DNA from: CAZLFQ01 sp964625465
Lineage (GTDB): Bacteria > Pseudomonadota > Alphaproteobacteria > Rickettsiales > Midichloriaceae
NCBI GenBank assembly: GCA_964625465.1
Contig: CAZVFD010000006.1
Span: forward strand, 1-64,000
Reading direction: 5' to 3'
Length of the DNA: 64,000 nucleotides
The position numbers were made by a program, and so were the translations under genes. Shown piece after piece: positions 16,577-25,473 of this stretch (positions are counted from its first letter, which is position 1; each line of letters begins with the position of its first letter). The notes below the pieces were generated by a model. That model had not been told where the DNA came from. It did no database searches and saw only the letters and a list, made by a program, of their open reading frames with translations.

Positions 16577-18433
16577 TTATTGAGTTTTAGATTTTGTGAG
16601 TTTTACCCAGAAGGTTGTGCCAAGACGCTTTGAACTTCTAACTCCAATTTTACCGTTATGTTGTTCAACAATTTTCTTGGCAAGATATAAACCTAGCCCA
16701 TCGCGTTTTGAATCCTCGTTCGGCATTTGGAAGAATTTATCAAATATCCTAGCATGATATTCTGCAGGTATATAAGAGCCGCGATTGTGAATTAAGCATG
16801 AAACTTCATTATCTTTTTCTTGTAGTCTTATATTGACCGTATCTCCAACTGCGCTATGGTGAATTGCATTATCAATTAGATTGTTGAATACAAGTTTTAA
16901 CTGTTCTTTGTTGCAATAAACTTTGTCAAAAAGAAGAGAGAGTTCTACATCGATAGTAACATTTTTACTTGCTGAAATTACATCCATAGATTTTGCCGAT
17001 TCGTTAATAATCTCTTTTATAGATTCTTCTTTTTTCTCAGTGGTTTGTGTTATATCTTCCAGCCTGTCTAAGTCCTGTAGATTTGTAATCATTTTTTTTA
17101 TTCTGAAGCAATCATTGCGTGCAGCGCTTAAAAATTCTTCCTGTCTCGAGTTTAAATCCCCAATAACTTTTTCTAAACAGCTGTGAATAGCTAGATGCAC
17201 AGAGTTTAAAGGTAGTAATAAATCATGGGTGAGGCTTACAAATTTATCAGCTTTTATATAACCTTTAACATCAATATTGGTAATGTTGCGCAAGATAATT
17301 GCAACAGCAATGACGCCAATAGTAGGTTCTAAAATTGGCTGAACAATAGGTACAAATTCTGTAAGTTTGTGGTTATAGCTTGCAATTATGGGTTTGGTCA
17401 ATTCTTTAGGTGTTTGGGTGTTTGGGTTTGAAAAGCAGAATTCAATAATCGAATCAACTCGTTGTTTTATTACGTATGGTACGTTTTCCAAAAAATCCTC
17501 AAAACCTAGGTATTGATTTTCTTCATAGCTAAATTCCTTTCTTGAAGTGCTATTGAGATTTAGAGTCTTTCCAATTTGGTTAACAATAATTAGAGGATCT
17601 GGGAGAGTATCAATCGCAACTTGAAGGAATAGTTTTGCTCTGACTAATTCACCAATAGAGCTATGTCTGTATTGTTCTAAGTTTGTTGCCATTAGATTGA
17701 ATTCTCGGCCAAGTTCAGCTACTTCATCATTCCCACTAACATTGAGTCTTACGCCCATTCTTCCCTCGGTAATTTGTCTAATCAGATCAGTCATAGTACC
17801 TAATGGAGACATAATCCTGTTAGTAAGTAGGGCTGAAATTAATAAGCCAGTAAAAAATGCCGCAAATGCAAATATCATCATAACAGTAGAGACATTGCTG
17901 ATCATTTCCGAAACACCTTCACTCCGGTAATATATGTCATCTTGGTTCAGGTCAGTTAGTACATGTATAGAATCGCGTAGTGCATTTAGTTTTGGCTTCA
18001 CCATTTCTTGATAAAGACTACTTCCAATATACCCTTCGCTTAGCCCTTGTTTGACAAACTGATTTAATGCTGCTTTGTATTCTAACCATTTAGTTTCGAG
18101 AAACTCTGTAGATTCAAGCTCCCCAGAAATTACCACATTGGTTTTTTGAATATTAAGTTGTGATTCAAACTCCTCGGTATAGTTTTGTATCATATATTGA
18201 ATTTCGCCTTTTGCCGTGTAAGATCTCGACATCAATCGCCATACTGTGTTATCGAGTCCGTCAGTTGCTTGCCGCATTTTTTGCAGGGCAATCACGCTTC
18301 TATAATTACTAGTTAAGATATCATTGGTATTAGTCCCAATTTTGCTGATTGTGAATACAAACAAAAGCCCCATGACTGCAATGATAATTCCAAGTGGTAA
18401 CTGAGCTAATACTACTTTTTCTTGGATCTTCAT
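16577..18433 (-). CDS. HAMP-domain sensor histidine kinase, probable partner of KdpE
   Basis: The 618 residues run: TM1 (about 9-30), a helical sensory region (31-180), TM2 (about 183-204), HAMP (205-258), a PAS-like segment (about 265-390), a DHp helix with H403 in FVSLTHDLLLPLNS, and a HATPase domain (NNLIDNAIHHS, DGLGLYLAKKIVEQH). Normal KdpD instead has four closely spaced membrane helices and GAF before the kinase core. The gene overlaps the KdpD N-terminal gene by ATGA, like kdpB/kdpC and kdpC/kdpD, which argues for a separate coupled protein. A nearby assembly gap leaves a fused form possible. Confidence 0.8.
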   Translation of the reverse strand: MKIQEKVVLAQLPLGIIIAVMGLLFVFTISKIGTNTNDILTSNYRSVIALQKMRQATDGLDNTVWRLMSRSYTAKGEIQYMIQNYTEEFESQLNIQKTNVVISGELESTEFLETKWLEYKAALNQFVKQGLSEGYIGSSLYQEMVKPKLNALRDSIHVLTDLNQDDIYYRSEGVSEMISNVSTVMMIFAFAAFFTGLLISALLTNRIMSPLGTMTDLIRQITEGRMGVRLNVSGNDEVAELGREFNLMATNLEQYRHSSIGELVRAKLFLQVAIDTLPDPLIIVNQIGKTLNLNSTSRKEFSYEENQYLGFEDFLENVPYVIKQRVDSIIEFCFSNPNTQTPKELTKPIIASYNHKLTEFVPIVQPILEPTIGVIAVAIILRNITNIDVKGYIKADKFVSLTHDLLLPLNSVHLAIHSCLEKVIGDLNSRQEEFLSAARNDCFRIKKMITNLQDLDRLEDITQTTEKKEESIKEIINESAKSMDVISASKNVTIDVELSLLFDKVYCNKEQLKLVFNNLIDNAIHHSAVGDTVNIRLQEKDNEVSCLIHNRGSYIPAEYHARIFDKFFQMPNEDSKRDGLGLYLAKKIVEQHNGKIGVRSSKRLGTTFWVKLTKSKTQ

Positions 18434-19620
18434 TGCATACCNNNNNNNNNNATACCTTCTTGTTCTAATGGAGAAGAATTTGATTTAGGGGAAATAATAT
18501 GTAAGTCGTATTTTCCAATTTTCAATAATCTAAATATTAGAGATTTACCAAGTAATCTTTCCCAAAAACTCTCGACTTTTGCAGGAATGACGAGGTGTTT
18601 GATTCGTTCGCTATCTGCAAATTTTACCCAACCATCTATTCTATCATCGTTTTGCAGATGAATAACTTTTGCCCCAAGCTCTTGAGCGAGTTGGATATCG
18701 GTATAGAGATGTCTTTGTTTTTGCGTGTCTATTACTTCTGGTTTATCCCGAGACGTTTCAACATAAACTACAAACCAATCTGTATTTAGTTTGCCAGCGA
18801 GGCGTGATGCTCGCCTCAATAAATATTTTTGTGACGCAATTTCTGGCTTTAGGCAAACCATCAGTCTATCACTTGATGAGTTAAATGAGTCATCATCCTT
18901 TATAGTCGTACTATCATTATTTGATTCGGTCACTCTTTCGATTCTTTCTGCAACTTCCCTCAGAGCTAATTCGCGGAGCTGGCCTAGATTATCAATTTTA
19001 AAGAAGTTCTGTAATGCTTGTTCAATTTTTTCTTTCTTATATATCTTGCCTGCCTTTAGGCGGTCTATTAAATCTTCTGCGGCAAGGTCAATATTTACAA
19101 CTTGATCAGCTTTTTTTAAAAATGTATCAGGTATGGTTTCAAGTACTTTAATTCCTGTTGCTTTTTCGACGATGTCATTCAAGGATTCAAGATGTTGTAC
19201 ATTAAATGCGCAAATTACGTTAATACCAGACAATAAAAGCTCAATAACGTCTTGATAACGTTTTTCATTTCTACACACTGGCAAATTAGTATGTGCGAGC
19301 TCATCAACAATTACAACTTCTGGCTTGCGTGATGTAATGGCATCTAGGTCCATCTCTTCAACGATCACATCGCGGTATTGGTGTTTCATTCTTGGGATGA
19401 TTTCTAAGCCTGCGATTAGCTCTTCAGTTTCTGTTCTGCCGTGAGTCTCGATATAGCCAACCACAACATCGATTCCCTTTTCCTTAAGTGAATGCGCTTC
19501 CTCAAGCATTCTATAAGTTTTACCAACACCTGCAACAGAGCCAATATATACCTTCAATTTACCACGTTTGGCACTTTGTAGAAGTTCTAAAAAATCTGCT
19601 CCTTTGGCTGTAACTGTCAT
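18430..19620 (-). CDS. kdpD: KdpD N-terminal sensor protein (KdpD + USP domains only)
   Basis: KdpD senses K+ limitation and turgor. This 396-residue product holds only the cytoplasmic input half. It has the KdpD domain (Walker A-like KVYIGSVAGVGKTYRMLEE, VVVGYIETHGRTET, Walker B VVIVDELAHTNLPV) and a universal-stress-protein-like domain (about 247-380, ending YDLHIISPKS). The membrane and kinase parts are missing. Ten Ns at 18442-18451 lie four codons from the stop (GMQ then stop). If the true gap length is 2 modulo 3, this frame would instead continue into the downstream kinase. It overlaps kdpC by ATGA. Confidence 0.82.
   Translation of the reverse strand: MTVTAKGADFLELLQSAKRGKLKVYIGSVAGVGKTYRMLEEAHSLKEKGIDVVVGYIETHGRTETEELIAGLEIIPRMKHQYRDVIVEEMDLDAITSRKPEVVIVDELAHTNLPVCRNEKRYQDVIELLLSGINVICAFNVQHLESLNDIVEKATGIKVLETIPDTFLKKADQVVNIDLAAEDLIDRLKAGKIYKKEKIEQALQNFFKIDNLGQLRELALREVAERIERVTESNNDSTTIKDDDSFNSSSDRLMVCLKPEIASQKYLLRRASRLAGKLNTDWFVVYVETSRDKPEVIDTQKQRHLYTDIQLAQELGAKVIHLQNDDRIDGWVKFADSERIKHLVIPAKVESFWERLLGKSLIFRLLKIGKYDLHIISPKSNSSPLEQEGXXXXGMQ
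18442..18451. other. assembly gap (10 N) at the kdpD/kinase junction
   Basis: Ten Ns separate the KdpD USP-domain end from the last three codons. The true length modulo 3 decides between two genes (1 modulo 3, as printed) and one fused gene (2 modulo 3). Confidence 0.95.
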
Positions 19621-20189
19621 TTTTGTTTACCAAATTGTTGGTCTAAGGTTAGGTTGAGTTTAAGTAAATTAATGCGTTTTTGTCCTAAAATAAAAAATTG
19701 GGGGTATTCAATAGAATTATCAACTAAATTTTTAATACGCGCTGATGATACACCTCTTGCTTCTGCCACAGAATCAATTTGATAATATGCTGTGTTGACA
19801 GATATATGTGGATCAAGGCCGCTTCCAGATCCGGTTATGAATTCAATTGGAATATCCTGATTATGAAATAACTTTAGTGTAAATTCTTTTAACTCACTTG
19901 TTCTATTTAAGAATTGGTAGGATTTGATTGAAAAGTTGGATGGATGGGCATCCAAAGTACCTATACCATTTAATATGTCTGGTAATCTTCCAGAGAAATA
20001 TTTTTTTGATGTAAAAGCTTGGCCAATTAATTCTGAGCCAATTATTTTATCATTGTCTTTTATTAAACTACCATGACTTTCATGCCAAAAAAATATGCTG
20101 CCAAGTGATGTTACGATAATTTGATATATGATCCCAATTGTCAGAATTGTGAAAACCAAAACCTTTGATGCAATTTTAATGTTGTTCAT
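19617..20189 (-). CDS. kdpC: K+-transporting ATPase subunit KdpC
   Basis: KdpC is the single-span subunit that stabilises the KdpFABC potassium pump. One N-terminal helix (FTILTIGIIYQIIVTSLGSI) precedes a periplasmic domain with LIGQAFTSKKYFSGRLPD and GSGLDPHISVNTAYYQ, the latter being the family signature, then ARGVSSARI. Length 190 is normal. It overlaps kdpB upstream and kdpD downstream by ATGA. Confidence 0.93.
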   Translation of the reverse strand: MNNIKIASKVLVFTILTIGIIYQIIVTSLGSIFFWHESHGSLIKDNDKIIGSELIGQAFTSKKYFSGRLPDILNGIGTLDAHPSNFSIKSYQFLNRTSELKEFTLKLFHNQDIPIEFITGSGSGLDPHISVNTAYYQIDSVAEARGVSSARIKNLVDNSIEYPQFFILGQKRINLLKLNLTLDQQFGKQK

Positions 20190-22231
20190 ACGGATAATAA
20201 TTCAATAATTACATCAATAAATTTAATGCCAAGGAAAGGTACTATAATCCCACCAATTCCAAATAGCATGAAAAATTTCCTTACTAATTTGGTAGTTTTG
20301 ATTGGTCGGTATTTTATACCTGTCAGTGCTATGGGCAAACAAAGAATAATGATCAAGGCATTAAATATACATGCAGACATTATTGCACTATGCGGCGTGC
20401 TTAGGTGCATTAAGTTTAGGGCTTGCATTTCTGGGTATAGTGGCATGAAAATAGCAGGAACAATTGCAAAATATTTTGCTACATCATTGACTAGTGAAAA
20501 GGTAGTTAAACATCCGCGAGTTGTTAGCACTTCTCTTCCTACCTCAATTAAATCGATTATTTTCATTGGATCATTGTCTAAGTCTACGATGTTTGCTGCT
20601 TCTTTACATATTTTATTGCTGGAGTTTAGAGTGTAGCCAACATCCGCTTGGGCTAGGGCAGGGGCATCATTTACTCCGTCACCTGTAACTGCTACAATAA
20701 GCCCTTCTTTTTGGAAATCTTGCACGAGTTGTAATTTTCTATCTGGCTCTGCTTCGCAGATGAATTCTTTAATTCCAGCCTCATGGGCAATGGCGTTTGC
20801 AGTGTAATAATTATCTCCGGTTGTTAGAATGATTCTTACTCCCATTGCTTCTAATCGCTCTATTTGGTTTGAGATGCCGTGTCTAATCTTATCCTTTAAG
20901 TGAATGACTCCTAGTATCTGAGAATTTCTAGAAACAACTAAAGGAGTTCCGCCTGTATTTCCAACTTTTTGAATGATCTTATGTAGTTCCTTAGGAATGG
21001 AACCACCCTTGCTTTCAACGAAATTGCATATTGCGTCGACTGCTCCCTTTCTAATTTGAGTGTCTTTGAAGTCACACCCGCTTATTCGTGTTGATGCGGA
21101 AAATTCTATAAATTTAGAGTTCTTAATATTCTTTTCATTGAGCTTCATTCCGTATTTTTGTCTGACTAGCTTCATTATAGATTTGCCTTCAGGGGTTTCG
21201 TCCGAAAAAGAAGCAAATTCGGCAGCTTCAGCTAATTCTTCAATAGGAATGTCCATAAGTGGAATAAACTCAGATGCCATTCTATTACCCATTGTAATAG
21301 TTCCAGTTTTGTCAATAAGAAGTACATCTATATCGCCCGCTGCATCCAGAGCTTGTGTGGTGATAGCCAGAATATTTCTTCTTAGTAGCTTTTCAACACC
21401 AGAGATAGCTATAGGTGCAATTAATGCTGCAGCTGTGGTAGGCATTACGCAGATTAATAATGAACATACAACTGCAATTGATATTTTTAATCCTAGGTAT
21501 CCAGCAAGTGGAATGATGTTGAAACACATGAAAATATAGATAATTGTGAAGCCCATTAAAAAGAAATTAATTGCTTTCTCATTTGGAGAAATATTTCTAT
21601 GTGTTGCATCTACCATTTTAAGCATTTGGTTCAAGTAATCATTTCCTTGTGTTGAAAGGACTTTGATTATTAGATAATCAGAAATAACTTTCGTGCCAGT
21701 TACGACCGAGTTTTTGCCTTCTGTGTTTTCTCGAATGACAGGGGCAGATTCACCAGTGATTACAGATTCATCTACTGCTGCAATGCCATCAATTACTAGG
21801 CCATCGCACGGGATTATTTCGTTCGCAGAAACTTGAATAATATCACCAATATTTAAAGTGCTTGCTGAAATTATTTCACCAGTTTGGTAGAGTTTTGCAG
21901 TAAGATCTTCTTTGAGTCTTCTGATGTTCATAGCATGTTGTTTGCCATTGAATTCTGCAATTGATTCTGCAAAATTTGCAAATACCAAAACAAACCAAAT
22001 CGTAATAGAAATAGTGAATGTAAACCAAAATGGGTCTTGTATGTCTTTTGGCTGCATAAATAGATCGTATACAGAAATACTCATTGTAATGACTGCAATT
22101 AGCCATACAACAAACATTACAGGGTTTTTGGCAACAGAACGAAAACTCAATTTAATAAAAGCATCTTTAGTAGCTTTCAAAATAACTTTGGGATGGTACA
22201 AATGGTAATTTGTATTTTCAACAATATGCAT
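20186..22231 (-). CDS. kdpB: K+-transporting P-type ATPase subunit KdpB
   Basis: KdpB hydrolyses ATP to drive K+ import through KdpA. The P-type ATPase landmarks are all there: actuator loop VDESVITGESAPVIRE, phosphorylation site VLLIDKTGTITMGN (Asp), nucleotide-domain FSASTRISGCD, VIHLKDKIRHGI, and hinge VTGDGVNDAPALAQADVG. About seven membrane helices, 681 residues, normal for the subunit. ITGES keeps the Ser that is inhibitory when phosphorylated in E. coli. It starts one base after the kdpA stop. Confidence 0.96.
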   Translation of the reverse strand: MHIVENTNYHLYHPKVILKATKDAFIKLSFRSVAKNPVMFVVWLIAVITMSISVYDLFMQPKDIQDPFWFTFTISITIWFVLVFANFAESIAEFNGKQHAMNIRRLKEDLTAKLYQTGEIISASTLNIGDIIQVSANEIIPCDGLVIDGIAAVDESVITGESAPVIRENTEGKNSVVTGTKVISDYLIIKVLSTQGNDYLNQMLKMVDATHRNISPNEKAINFFLMGFTIIYIFMCFNIIPLAGYLGLKISIAVVCSLLICVMPTTAAALIAPIAISGVEKLLRRNILAITTQALDAAGDIDVLLIDKTGTITMGNRMASEFIPLMDIPIEELAEAAEFASFSDETPEGKSIMKLVRQKYGMKLNEKNIKNSKFIEFSASTRISGCDFKDTQIRKGAVDAICNFVESKGGSIPKELHKIIQKVGNTGGTPLVVSRNSQILGVIHLKDKIRHGISNQIERLEAMGVRIILTTGDNYYTANAIAHEAGIKEFICEAEPDRKLQLVQDFQKEGLIVAVTGDGVNDAPALAQADVGYTLNSSNKICKEAANIVDLDNDPMKIIDLIEVGREVLTTRGCLTTFSLVNDVAKYFAIVPAIFMPLYPEMQALNLMHLSTPHSAIMSACIFNALIIILCLPIALTGIKYRPIKTTKLVRKFFMLFGIGGIIVPFLGIKFIDVIIELLSV

Positions 22232-22232
22232 A

Positions 22233-23897
22233 TTATCTCACTACCAAATATTCAATTACTGGCCCAATTATAATTGTCGGTACGAAAACCAAGAAATCAT
22301 TTAGCATTGCGAAAAATATCAAAAATGCAAAAAACCAACTGTCAGTTTGAACTTCTTCAAGTCTACTATCTACGGATTTTTTTTGGGCAAGGCTGTCTGC
22401 AACTCTAAGCATGCAATAAATTAGAGAAAATCTGCCTATAATCATGCAGATTGCCAAGGTAATATTTAAATAAGTTAAAGTGCTGCTTATAGAGCCAAAT
22501 CCTAACCCATTGTTAATCGTAGAGGATCCATACGCAATAGAGAGTTGAGTTATCGCTAGAGATTGATCTGTTGTTAATTCTGAAGTCACCTTTGAATTAA
22601 TTAGTGCCATAGATAACATAGTTACTATTAAGCATTGATATATGACTAGGAAGATAGTGATATATTTTATCTCAGGAAATTCAATTGATTTACCAAGGAA
22701 TTTTGGCGTTCTACCTGACATCATGCCTGCAAGAAATACTGCCATAATGATGAATAAAAGTAAGTTGCATAATCCTGTGCCTGCACCTCCAAAAATTGCA
22801 CCACCAAATAACATAGAACTTAGAATAATAATTACGGATTCAGGATTGAAGCTCATAAGAGTAGAATTGGCTGAACCGCTAGTTGTTGCGCAAAAAGCAG
22901 TAAATAATGCAGATCCACCTATACCAAACCTCGTTTCTTTTCCCTCAATATTGTAAGTTGTTGTGCTATGTAGATTTGTTGTAAACTCAGTTTTTAAAAC
23001 AGAAAATGAACACGCTAATAATAATAACCCCATAAAGGCAATAATTATTAACCCATGTTTGAATTTATTTATCATGCTTGCATATAAGAATGCGAGTGCG
23101 CATGGAATGAGTATCATTAAAAACATTTGGAATGAATTTGAAAATCCAGTTGGGTTTTCATATGGATGTGCTGAGCTGGTTCCGAAAAATCCTCCGCCAT
23201 TTACGCCAAGTAATTTAATCGATTCTTGAGATGCAACAGGTCCTTGAGCAATTATATTTTGCGTTCCACTAAGGCCTGTAAAATTTGTATAATTTGAAAA
23301 GTTTTGAATTACCCCTTGCGAGATAAATATTAGTGAGCAAGCTATGCATAATGGAAGTAAAATATAAGTAGTTGATCTAATAAAATCGATCCAAAAATTT
23401 CCGAAGACTCTTCCTTCTGATTCCTGATCCTCGTTTATAATTCCTCTGACAATTGCAATTGCTGCTGAAATGCCAATACCAGTACTAATAAATCCCAAAA
23501 TAGTAAGAGTACATTGAGAGAAGTAACTGAGAGTTGTTTCTCCAGAATAAGACTGCCAGTTAGTTGCTGTGATATAGCTAGCTATAATGTTAAATGTGAG
23601 GCTTGGCGTTACGCCGTTGAGATTTGTTGGATTTAAAGGAAGATAACCCTGTAATAAGAGGCATGCAAATCCTAAAATGCATGCTATAAAACAGAGAGAT
23701 AATATGGAGTAAAAATATTCTTTCCAATTTTGAGAAGATGTATCAATGTCACATTTTAGAAATACCCATCTCTCGCAGTATCTAATAAATCCAAATCTAT
23801 TTACAATTTCTCCGCTCAATACAAAGTGCAGGTATTGGCTTAAAAAGTAAGCGCAAATAATCGCTGAAAATATTACAATAGAAAATTCAACTAGCAT
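22233..23897 (-). CDS. kdpA: K+-transporting ATPase subunit KdpA
   Basis: KdpA is the potassium-channel-like subunit with about ten membrane helices. The selectivity-filter regions are recognisable: TNWQSYSGE, LLGVNGGGFFGTSSAHPYEN, FCATTSGSANSTLMSF and INNGLGFGSISSTL. The fourth loop reads NNGLGF where E. coli has NNGSAF. Length 554 is typical. kdpF is not seen, but it is tiny and often missed. No ribosome site is evident before the ATG; kdpE lies 65 bases upstream on the same strand. Confidence 0.93.
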   Translation of the reverse strand: MLVEFSIVIFSAIICAYFLSQYLHFVLSGEIVNRFGFIRYCERWVFLKCDIDTSSQNWKEYFYSILSLCFIACILGFACLLLQGYLPLNPTNLNGVTPSLTFNIIASYITATNWQSYSGETTLSYFSQCTLTILGFISTGIGISAAIAIVRGIINEDQESEGRVFGNFWIDFIRSTTYILLPLCIACSLIFISQGVIQNFSNYTNFTGLSGTQNIIAQGPVASQESIKLLGVNGGGFFGTSSAHPYENPTGFSNSFQMFLMILIPCALAFLYASMINKFKHGLIIIAFMGLLLLACSFSVLKTEFTTNLHSTTTYNIEGKETRFGIGGSALFTAFCATTSGSANSTLMSFNPESVIIILSSMLFGGAIFGGAGTGLCNLLLFIIMAVFLAGMMSGRTPKFLGKSIEFPEIKYITIFLVIYQCLIVTMLSMALINSKVTSELTTDQSLAITQLSIAYGSSTINNGLGFGSISSTLTYLNITLAICMIIGRFSLIYCMLRVADSLAQKKSVDSRLEEVQTDSWFFAFLIFFAMLNDFLVFVPTIIIGPVIEYLVVR

Positions 23898-23929
23898 TGA
23901 ATCTAAAGATTACACTAAATCTGAATCTA
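23898..23929 (-). repeat. direct repeat just upstream of kdpA
   Basis: TGAATCTA occurs at 23898-23905 and 23922-23929, 24 bases apart (TAGATTCA on the kdp strand), in the 65-base gap before kdpA. The spacing of about two helical turns would suit a dimeric regulator such as KdpE, but the proximity to the start codon leaves this open. Confidence 0.35.
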
Positions 23930-23962
23930 GACTATAAGTATATCCTATTTTAAGCAAGGTTT

Positions 23963-24622
23963 TTAACCGAATAGAACGTATCCAGCTCCACGAATTGTTT
24001 GAAGATGTTTGGGAGATTTTGGGTCTATCTCGATTTTTGCGCGTAGTCTTGCGATTTGAGCATCTACAGTGCGAGAATTTATATCTGGGAATTGTTTTAA
24101 TATTTCATCACGGGTCACCATTTGACCTATAGTTTTTCCTAAGATTTTTAGCAAATTCTTTTCTGTTTGAGTAAGGTGAATGTTGTTGCCGTTGTTTGTT
24201 AGTGTATTATTTGTGCAGTCAAATATAAACTCTCCAAACTTAATATTTTCTTGGATAGGCGTCTGTCTTTTTAAGATCTTCTGAATGCGCAGTAGTAACT
24301 CTTTTGGTTCAAATGGTTTTGTTAAATAATCCTCGGCGCCACTTTCAAGGCCGTCCACTTTATCGTCAACATGCCCAAGAGCAGATAGCATTAATACGGG
24401 CGTTTTAAGTGAGTTTCGTGTGCGTTTGACAAATTCAATTCCAGATTCTCCCGGCATCATGATGTCTAGTATGATTAAGTCGAATTGAAACTCTTTTAAT
24501 AACTTTTCACATTCTTTAACATCCTTAGCTGTGGATATTGCATAACCACTTTCGACAAGATACTGGGAAAGCAGAGATCTTATTCTAACGTCATCATCTA
24601 CAACAATTATATGTCCTAGCAT
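23963..24622 (-). CDS. kdpE: OmpR-family response regulator KdpE
   Basis: KdpE activates kdpABC when phosphorylated. The 219 residues have a receiver (IIVVDDDVRIRSLL acidic pair; phosphoacceptor Asp in LIILDIMMPGESG; TKPFEPKELL with the conserved Lys) and a winged-helix DNA-binding domain (LTQTEKNLLKILGKTIGQMV, ending LQTIRGAGYVLFG). Unusually it lies before kdpA rather than after kdpD. Its ATG overlaps the gatC stop by one base, so it may be expressed from the gatC promoter. Confidence 0.87.
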   Translation of the reverse strand: MLGHIIVVDDDVRIRSLLSQYLVESGYAISTAKDVKECEKLLKEFQFDLIILDIMMPGESGIEFVKRTRNSLKTPVLMLSALGHVDDKVDGLESGAEDYLTKPFEPKELLLRIQKILKRQTPIQENIKFGEFIFDCTNNTLTNNGNNIHLTQTEKNLLKILGKTIGQMVTRDEILKQFPDINSRTVDAQIARLRAKIEIDPKSPKHLQTIRGAGYVLFG

Positions 24623-24909
24623 TACTCAACAACTTTTGGCACTACAAAGAAACCATACTTCGAATCAGGTGCGTTTTGCAAGACTTTATCCCTAATTCCA
24701 CCGTCAGATATCTGGTCTTTACGAAGAGCTAAAGGTTGGTCAACGACGCTGTACATAGGGTCTGTGTTGTCTGTATTCACTTCAGATAGTTGTTCAATCC
24801 AGTCGAAAATCTTATTTAGCTCGCCTTGATATTTTTGAATTTCTTCTTCAGACATCTTAATTCTAGCAAGTTTTGCAATTTTCTTTACATCTTGAAGTGA
24901 TAAGGACAT
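24622..24909 (-). CDS. gatC: Asp/Glu-tRNA amidotransferase subunit GatC
   Basis: GatC holds together GatA and GatB, which convert Glu-tRNA(Gln) to Gln-tRNA(Gln) in bacteria without GlnRS. The 95-residue protein shows the family run VKKIAKLARIKMSEEEIQ, the LNKIFDWIEQLSEVNTD segment and the C-terminal APDSKYGFFVVPKVVE. ATG at 24909 is chosen; an extension of five codons is possible. gatA and gatB do not follow: kdpE does. The window also has the cognate tRNA-Gln(UUG) at 45450. Confidence 0.93.
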   Translation of the reverse strand: MSLSLQDVKKIAKLARIKMSEEEIQKYQGELNKIFDWIEQLSEVNTDNTDPMYSVVDQPLALRKDQISDGGIRDKVLQNAPDSKYGFFVVPKVVE

Positions 24910-24938
24910 ATTTATAACCAACAATATTTATAGGAAGC

Positions 24939-25412
24939 ATGATAACAGAAAACCACAAAGATTTCATCGAAAATGTTAGGGCAGTCAAACCTAAATTCAA
25001 ATTAATGGGATTAGATGTTGGTCAGAAAAAGATCGGTATAGCTTTCGTCAGTTCAGATTCTATGGTGGTTACGCCATTTAAAACGGTCATAAGAAAGAAT
25101 ACTGGTTATGACCTACAGTTATTAAATGATATGATAATTCAAAACCAAGTAAATGGGTTGGTTATAGGATTGCCGTTGGAAATCTCTGGTGATGAAGGTA
25201 TATCAGCCAAAAAGATTAAGGCTTTTGCACTAAAACTTTCAGAAATTACAAAGATACCTATAACCTTTGAAGATGAAAGGTTTACTACAGATATTGCTCA
25301 AGACCTTTTGCGTGAAACTCAGCTTAAAAGGAAATCGAGAGATAGAATTGACGATCAGGTTTCAGCACAGATTATCCTTGAGGGATTTATGGGTAAGGTA
25401 AATATTTCTTAA
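24939..25412 (+). CDS. ruvX: RuvX/YqgF Holliday-junction-resolvase-like protein
   Basis: The YqgF family has an RNase H-like fold and is linked to 16S rRNA maturation as well as junction resolution. Acidic active-site motifs are visible: LMGLDVGQKKIGIAF, GLVIGLPLEISGDEG, ITFEDERFTT and DRIDDQVSAQIILEGFM. Length 157 is normal. It is divergent from gatC with only 29 bases between the starts. Confidence 0.9.
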   Translation: MITENHKDFIENVRAVKPKFKLMGLDVGQKKIGIAFVSSDSMVVTPFKTVIRKNTGYDLQLLNDMIIQNQVNGLVIGLPLEISGDEGISAKKIKAFALKLSEITKIPITFEDERFTTDIAQDLLRETQLKRKSRDRIDDQVSAQIILEGFMGKVNIS

Positions 25413-25415
25413 TCA

Positions 25416-25435
25416 TTCTTTGCTATAGCAAAGAA
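25416..25435 (+). terminator. possible weak hairpin terminator after ruvX
   Basis: TTCTTTGC (25416-25423) pairs with GCAAAGAA (25428-25435) around a TATA loop, three bases after the ruvX stop. Only a short ATTT follows, so termination would be weak. Confidence 0.35.
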
Positions 25436-25473
25436 ATTTGATATATTCCCTTCACAACACACGAGAGGTAATC

